From contig CAZSWV010000004.1 in NCBI GenBank assembly GCA_964611295.1, positions 77,907-141,906 on the forward strand: a DNA stretch of 64,000 nt, given 5' to 3'. The stretch comes from B73-G16 sp964611295 (lineage in GTDB: Bacteria > Desulfobacterota > B13-G15). This document shows, piece by piece, positions 59,808 to 64,000 of this stretch. Both the position numbers and the translations under genes were made by a program. Under the pieces are notes generated by a model, which saw only the letters and a list, made by a program, of their open reading frames with translations, made no database searches and was not told the DNA's origin. Each line of letters opens with the position of its first letter. The first letter of the stretch is position 1.

Positions 59808-61589
59808 GTGAAGCCAGACATAATTGAAAAAGTCAACTCCTTACCTTCGCGTCCTGGGGTTTACATTTTCAAAGACCAAAGTGGTGAGGTCCTTTACATC
59901 GGGAAGGCCAAAGACCTTAAGAAGCGGGTTCGCTCTTACTTTTTAGGCGTCAAGGACACGAAGACCTCCGTGATGTTATCCAAGGTAGCAGATGTAGAGC
60001 ACATAGTTACCCACAACGAGAAGGAGGCCCTCATACTGGAGGACGCCCTGGTCAAGCAGCACAAACCTCGTTACAACATAAAGCTTAAGGACGACAAAAA
60101 CTATCCCTTCCTGAGGCTTTCGTTAGAAGACAAGTTTCCCACCCTTGAGGTCGTAAGGCGCCCGAAGCAAGACGGTGCCCTTTACTTCGGTCCCTTTCCC
60201 TCTTCGCAGTCGTTGAAGGAAACCCTTAAGGTCATCGGGAGGGTTTTCCCTTTGAGGAAATGCAAGGGGAATCGTTTCGGCTTAAGGAGCCGTCCTTGTA
60301 TAAACTACCAAATGGGCAGGTGTCTTGGACCCTGTTGTTTGCCGGTGGACGAAGTCCGTTACAAGGAGATAGTAGAACAGGTAAGGAGGTTTTTCGAAGG
60401 AGAAGGGGAAGCACTGGTTAAGGAGCTTGAAGGAAAGATGTACGAAGAGGCCCAAGCCTTGAGGTTCGAAGAGGCAAGCGTACTTAGGGACAGGGTATTT
60501 GCCTTGCGAAAGGTCCTTGAGAGGCAGAAAGTCTTGAGCTTAGACCGTCGCGACCGGGACGTCATAGCTTTGGAGAAGGACCGGGAAAAGGTCAAGGTAT
60601 TTGTACTTTCTATAAGAGGGGGCAAATTGTTGAGCGGTCGTCCTTTTGAGTTCAAGGAAGTGGGGCTCCCAGAAGAAGAGGTGTTGTCCTCTTTTATAAG
60701 CCGTTACTATGGGACCATGAAAGTAGTGCCAGAAGTGATAATCCCTTGGGAAATAGAAGATGCCAGTTTCTGGGAGGCATTAGGGGTGGACGTCCATCCT
60801 CCGCGAAACGATCAAGAGAGGGGGCTCTTGGCTATGGCTTATGAAAACCTAAGGTTAGGCCTCTTAAAGGACAAAGAGGCCGTGCTCCTTGAGCTCAAGA
60901 GGAAGCTACATCTGGGCAAAACGCCTTTCCGCATAGAGGCCTTTGACCTTTCCAACCTCGGTGGGAAAGAAGCAGTCGGTTCCATGGCGGTCTTCTTGAA
61001 CGGAGAGCCTTTCAAACCCGGTTACCGTCGTTTTAAGATAAGGGAGGTGCAAGGTATAGATGATTATTCTATGTTGGAGGAGGTCCTGAAGAGGAGGTTT
61101 GCACGGGCTAAAAGAGAGGAGGTTTATCCCGACCTTTTGGTGGTGGATGGGGGGAGGGGACATTTGAAGGTGGCCCTCAGGGTGCTGAGGGAGGAGGGTG
61201 TAGACAGCGTGGAGTGCATAGCCATAGCCAAAGCGCGTGAAGGGGAAGGGGAGGACAAGGTCTACTTGCCGAATGTCAGGGATCCCATACCCCTTAAGGA
61301 AGGGAAACCTTGGGCCCGTTTGCTCAGGGCCATAAGGGATGAGGCACATCGTTTTGCCCTTTCATATCATCGTAAGCTCAGGGAAAAGGAGACCTTTGAG
61401 GTCCCCGTGGATGGTATACCTGGGGTTGGGGAGAAGAGGAAGAGGTTATTGCTTGAGCATTTCGGAGGATTAGAGGGGCTTAAAAGGGCTAGTTTGGAGG
61501 AGATCAAGGCGGTTCCAGGTATTGGGGACCGTTTGGCGGAACGGATCTATAGGTATATAAAAGACCTTTTTGAGGAGGAAAGGACATGA
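59808..61589 (+). CDS. uvrC: Excinuclease ABC subunit C
   Basis: Makes the two incisions in nucleotide excision repair. 593 residues: GIY-YIG nuclease (LPSRPGVYIFKDQSGEVLYIGKAKDLKKRVRSYF), a four-cysteine patch (CKGNRFGLRSRPCINYQMGRCLGPCC) that holds a 4Fe-4S cluster in the family, the UVR domain (LEGKMYEEAQALRFEEASVLRD), the RNase-H-like nuclease (RIEAFDLSNLGGKEAVGSMAVF, LLVVDGGRGHLKVAL) and a C-terminal tandem helix-hairpin-helix (IPGVGEKRKRLLLEHFGG, VPGIGDRLAERIY). GTG start, 37 bases after dnaX. Overlaps the macro-domain gene by ATGA. Confidence 0.97.
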   Translation: MKPDIIEKVNSLPSRPGVYIFKDQSGEVLYIGKAKDLKKRVRSYFLGVKDTKTSVMLSKVADVEHIVTHNEKEALILEDALVKQHKPRYNIKLKDDKNYPFLRLSLEDKFPTLEVVRRPKQDGALYFGPFPSSQSLKETLKVIGRVFPLRKCKGNRFGLRSRPCINYQMGRCLGPCCLPVDEVRYKEIVEQVRRFFEGEGEALVKELEGKMYEEAQALRFEEASVLRDRVFALRKVLERQKVLSLDRRDRDVIALEKDREKVKVFVLSIRGGKLLSGRPFEFKEVGLPEEEVLSSFISRYYGTMKVVPEVIIPWEIEDASFWEALGVDVHPPRNDQERGLLAMAYENLRLGLLKDKEAVLLELKRKLHLGKTPFRIEAFDLSNLGGKEAVGSMAVFLNGEPFKPGYRRFKIREVQGIDDYSMLEEVLKRRFARAKREEVYPDLLVVDGGRGHLKVALRVLREEGVDSVECIAIAKAREGEGEDKVYLPNVRDPIPLKEGKPWARLLRAIRDEAHRFALSYHRKLREKETFEVPVDGIPGVGEKRKRLLLEHFGGLEGLKRASLEEIKAVPGIGDRLAERIYRYIKDLFEEERT

Positions 61590-62137
61590 GGGTTAAGGTA
61601 GGGAGCTCGATCTTAGAGCTTGTGCAAGGGGACATTACCCAACAGGACACAGATGCCATAGTGAACGCCGCCAATCCAACGCTTCTCGGTGGCGGAGGGG
61701 TTGATGGGGCCATCCATAGGGCGGCTGGTCCAGAGCTTTTAGAAGAGTGTAAGCGCCTTGGAGGATGCGCACCAGGTGACGCTAAGATCACCAAGGGATA
61801 CAGGTTAAAGGCCAAATACGTGATCCATGCTGTTGGTCCCATTTATGCCAAGGAAGGGGAAAGGGCCCCCTTGCTTTTGGCAAGCGCCTATAGGCGAAGT
61901 CTTGAACTTGCGTCGCAGAACGGTATCCGCTCCATTGCCTTTCCGTCCATAAGTACAGGCGCATACGGTTATCCAGTGAATGAGGCTGCCCCCATAGCCC
62001 TTAGGACAGTCATAGACTACCTAAAGGAACACCCTGAGGTAGAACTCGTAAGGTTTGTGCTGTTCACCAAAGACGTCTACGATGCCTACAAAAGGGCATT
62101 AGAGGAATTGATACCCTATGCAGCAGAAGGGATATAG
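61586..62137 (+). CDS. Macro-domain protein (ADP-ribose binding / deacetylase-like)
   Basis: 183 residues, a single macro domain of the YmdB/MacroD type: ITQQDTDAIVNAANPTLLGGGGVDGAIHRAAGPELLEECKRL, with the substrate-contacting NAAN and GGGVD motifs, KYVIHAVGPIY, and IAFPSISTGAYGYPVNEAAPIA. Such proteins bind ADP-ribose and remove it from proteins or hydrolyse O-acetyl-ADP-ribose. ATGA overlap with uvrC and a 20-base overlap with ftsH copy 2. Confidence 0.93.
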   Translation: MRVKVGSSILELVQGDITQQDTDAIVNAANPTLLGGGGVDGAIHRAAGPELLEECKRLGGCAPGDAKITKGYRLKAKYVIHAVGPIYAKEGERAPLLLASAYRRSLELASQNGIRSIAFPSISTGAYGYPVNEAAPIALRTVIDYLKEHPEVELVRFVLFTKDVYDAYKRALEELIPYAAEGI

Positions 62138-63917
62138 GGGAAATACCCTGGGACTTTGGCTGTTTTTGCTCCTCCTTTGGGGAGTTTTGCTCCTTTTAAG
62201 CTTTTGGCCCAAGGAGGAAGTGAGGCTTTCTTATAGCGACTTCCGACATTTGTTGGAAAAAGGGAAAGTGCTGGAAGTGGTCCTTGGCGAAGAGGAGATA
62301 AAGGGAAAGGCCCTTTTTGAAGGAGATAACCCCAAGGCCTTCGTCACCACTCGGGTTGAAGATCCCGAGCTCGTGAAGGAACTCATGGCCCGTGGCGTTA
62401 AGTTTTCAGGCAGCAAAAAAGGGACCTTTTTGAAGGCGCTGATAGGTTGGCTTTTGCCCTTGTTTTTGCTCCTCTTTTTCTGGGGCGTGGTTTTGCGCCG
62501 TATGGGGAGGGGGCCTGAGTTCATGTCCTTTGGCAGGTCCCGTGCGAGGATATATGCCCAGTCCGACATCGACGTGACCTTTGAGGACGTAGCCGACCTT
62601 GATGAAGCCAAAGAGGAGTTGAAGGAGATAGTGGAGTTTTTACGCAACCCAGAGAGGTTCACCAGGCTTGGAGGGAAGCTCCCCAAAGGGGTCCTATTGG
62701 TAGGTCCTCCGGGTTGTGGGAAGACCCTTTTGGCCAAAGCTGTGGCAGGCGAGGCAGGGGTCCCCTTCTTTAGCATAAGTGGGTCCGAGTTCGTGGAGTT
62801 ATTTGTAGGGGTCGGGGCGGCAAGGGTCAGGGACCTTTTCCGAAGGGCCCAACAACAAGCTCCTTGTATCATCTTCATAGACGAACTTGACGCCCTAGGC
62901 AAAGCCAGGGGCATAAGCCCCCTCGCAAGTCACGACGAGAGGGAACAGACCTTAAACCAACTATTGGTGGAAATGGACGGCTTTGACCCAAAGAGGGGTT
63001 TGATAGTGCTTGCTGCCACTAACCGACCGGAGATCCTTGACCCCGCCCTACTGAGGCCCGGTAGGTTCGACCGCCAGATCTTGATAGACAGGCCCGATGT
63101 CAGAGGCAGGGAGGAGATCCTGAAGGTCCATGCGAGGAAGGTGAAATTGGCCGAGGATGTGGACTTTAAAGCCCTTGCGGGCATGACCCCTGGTTTTGTT
63201 GGGGCTGATTTGGCCAACGTGGTCAACGAGGCGGCCTTGCTTGCAGCTCGAAAAGGTAAGGACAAGGTGGAGATGTCCGATTTCGTGGAGGCGGTAGAAA
63301 GGGTACTGGCGGGTCTGGAGAGGAGGAGCAGGGTGATGAACGAGAAGGAGAGGCGTATTGTGGCCTATCATGAGATCGGCCATGCCCTTGTGGCCTCTCT
63401 GCTGCCTGGCGCAGATCCTGTCCAGAAGGTGTCCATAATCCCGCGTGGCATAGGGGCTCTTGGCTATACCCTACAGAGACCCGTCGAGGATCGCTACCTT
63501 ATGACCAAGGGTGAGTTGATGACCAAGCTTTCATGCCTTCTTGCAGGTCGTGCCGCCGAGGAGTTGGTCTTTGGGGAGGTTTCGACCGGTGCCCACGATG
63601 ACCTCATAAAGGCCACGGATTTGGCCCGAAGCATGGTCCTTCACTACGGGATGGGCGAAAGCCTTGGCCTTGTCACCTATAGGGATGACCGGCCGCTTTT
63701 CCTCCAAGGCGGTGCGAACCTCATAACCAAGGACTATAGCGAGGAGACCGCTAAGAAGGTGGACCTTGAGGTGAGGAAGTTACTAGAAGAGGCTTACAAC
63801 AGGGCCAAAGAGGTGTTAAGCTCACATATGGACCTCCTTAAACGAGGGGCAGAAAGGCTCTTGGAAAAGGAAGTCCTGGATTACCAAGAGCTGAAAGAGG
63901 TCTTTGGCCTCAAATGA
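62118..63917 (+). CDS. ftsH: ATP-dependent zinc metalloprotease FtsH (copy 2)
   Basis: Second membrane AAA+ protease, 599 residues. TM1 at about 10-30 (LGLWLFLLLLWGVLLLLSFW), TM2 at about 110-127 (ALIGWLLPLFLLLFFWGVVL), Walker A GPPGCGKT (196-203), Walker B IIFIDELDALG, ATNRPEILDPALLRPGRFDR, and zinc motif HEIGH (418-422) where copy 1 has HEAGH. The loop after Walker B differs clearly between the copies, so they are not a recent duplicate. Followed by tilS with ATGA overlap; tilS next to ftsH is a common bacterial pairing. Confidence 0.96.
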   Translation: MQQKGYRGNTLGLWLFLLLLWGVLLLLSFWPKEEVRLSYSDFRHLLEKGKVLEVVLGEEEIKGKALFEGDNPKAFVTTRVEDPELVKELMARGVKFSGSKKGTFLKALIGWLLPLFLLLFFWGVVLRRMGRGPEFMSFGRSRARIYAQSDIDVTFEDVADLDEAKEELKEIVEFLRNPERFTRLGGKLPKGVLLVGPPGCGKTLLAKAVAGEAGVPFFSISGSEFVELFVGVGAARVRDLFRRAQQQAPCIIFIDELDALGKARGISPLASHDEREQTLNQLLVEMDGFDPKRGLIVLAATNRPEILDPALLRPGRFDRQILIDRPDVRGREEILKVHARKVKLAEDVDFKALAGMTPGFVGADLANVVNEAALLAARKGKDKVEMSDFVEAVERVLAGLERRSRVMNEKERRIVAYHEIGHALVASLLPGADPVQKVSIIPRGIGALGYTLQRPVEDRYLMTKGELMTKLSCLLAGRAAEELVFGEVSTGAHDDLIKATDLARSMVLHYGMGESLGLVTYRDDRPLFLQGGANLITKDYSEETAKKVDLEVRKLLEEAYNRAKEVLSSHMDLLKRGAERLLEKEVLDYQELKEVFGLK

Positions 63918-64000
63918 GGCTCCTCGAGGACGTCTCTCGGACAATACAGGACCTAGGGCTCTTGGAGGGGGCTAAAAGGGTGGGGGTGGCTGTCTCTGGG
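63914..64000 (+). CDS. tilS: tRNA(Ile)-lysidine synthase, N-terminal fragment (runs off the window)
   Basis: Only the first 29 codons are visible (MRLLEDVSRTIQDLGLL, then GAKRVGVAVSG). The final VAVSG is the start of the PP-loop SGGxDS of N-type ATP pyrophosphatases. The position after ftsH, with an ATGA overlap, favours TilS, which makes lysidine at C34 of tRNA-Ile. Too short for certainty; another PP-loop enzyme is possible. Confidence 0.7.
   Translation, partial: MRLLEDVSRTIQDLGLLEGAKRVGVAVSG

Overview
The window is a gene-dense bacterial chromosome segment. About 57 protein genes, three tRNA genes and one 4.5S/SRP RNA gene fill nearly all of it. The longest stretch without a gene is about 210 bases, and many neighbours overlap by 1 to 50 bases (ATGA or TGATG junctions), so translational coupling is common. 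No insertion sequence, prophage, CRISPR array or rRNA gene is visible.

The organism looks like a diderm, probably anaerobic and thermophilic bacterium. Diderm signs are a heptose-phosphate adenylyltransferase (LPS core), the lipoproteins RlpA and a DUF3568 protein. Arginine is written mostly with AGG, glutamate and lysine are abundant, and GTG/TTG starts are frequent. EndoQ, DUF763, a GH57 glycosidase, a large FAD/Fe-S oxidoreductase, two radical-SAM proteins and selenium/molybdenum accessory proteins point the same way. The neighbourhoods guaA-dnaE-accA and ftsH-folP-dacA-cdaR-glmM, and the FAD/Fe-S protein with a Met/Pro tail, would fit a Desulfobacterota-like (deltaproteobacterial) or related deep-branching lineage. 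This is inference; no phylogeny could be run.

Layout. 1-2690 (minus): proS, a DUF488 protein and the start of aspS. 2843-12741 (plus): an atypical EF-G-like GTPase and dtd; a MEMO-AMMECR1 fusion; a molybdopterin-binding protein, YqeB and a methyltransferase-YqeC fusion (selenium-dependent molybdenum hydroxylase maturation); exonuclease III; an M18 aminopeptidase; rfaE2. 12694-21512 (minus): guaA-dnaE-accA-pgi-mutL. 21615-22790: rpsT (plus) converging on holA (minus). 23002-31655 (plus): a 2-hydroxyacid dehydrogenase and an acyl-CoA synthetase; then ftsH, folP, dacA, cdaR, glmM and pdxJ, which link membrane proteolysis, folate, c-di-AMP and cell-wall precursor synthesis. 31648-35859 (minus): a Rho_N protein, rpe, aconitase and an M20 peptidase. 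35967-43437 (plus): RNase G, GH57, malQ, a small exported protein with its own promoter and terminator, and a thiolase with a DUF35 partner. 43413-48870 (minus): rnc, radical SAM, rlpA, a lipoprotein, class II purE, an Mrp-like ATPase, a nitroreductase and a second radical SAM. 48975-54100 (plus): DUF763, rarA, EndoQ and an RNA m5C methyltransferase. 54097-57165 (minus): the 1022-residue FAD/Fe-S oxidoreductase. 57295-64000 (plus): tRNA-Arg(ACG), tadA, two tRNA-Ser, ffs, dnaX, uvrC, a macro-domain protein, a second ftsH and the start of tilS.

The best candidate for an undescribed system is the compact DUF763-RarA-EndoQ-methyltransferase operon. It may be a genome-maintenance unit for deaminated DNA and stalled forks, with EndoQ apparently tethered to the beta clamp by a C-terminal QMKLF. 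Other points of note are tadA lying beside the gene for its own substrate tRNA while overlapping the next tRNA gene, the methyltransferase-YqeC fusion, and a GC-poor patch inside the FAD/Fe-S gene. Sigma-70-like promoters (TTGAC-like box, 17-18 bases, TA-rich box) can be read in most divergent intergenic regions.
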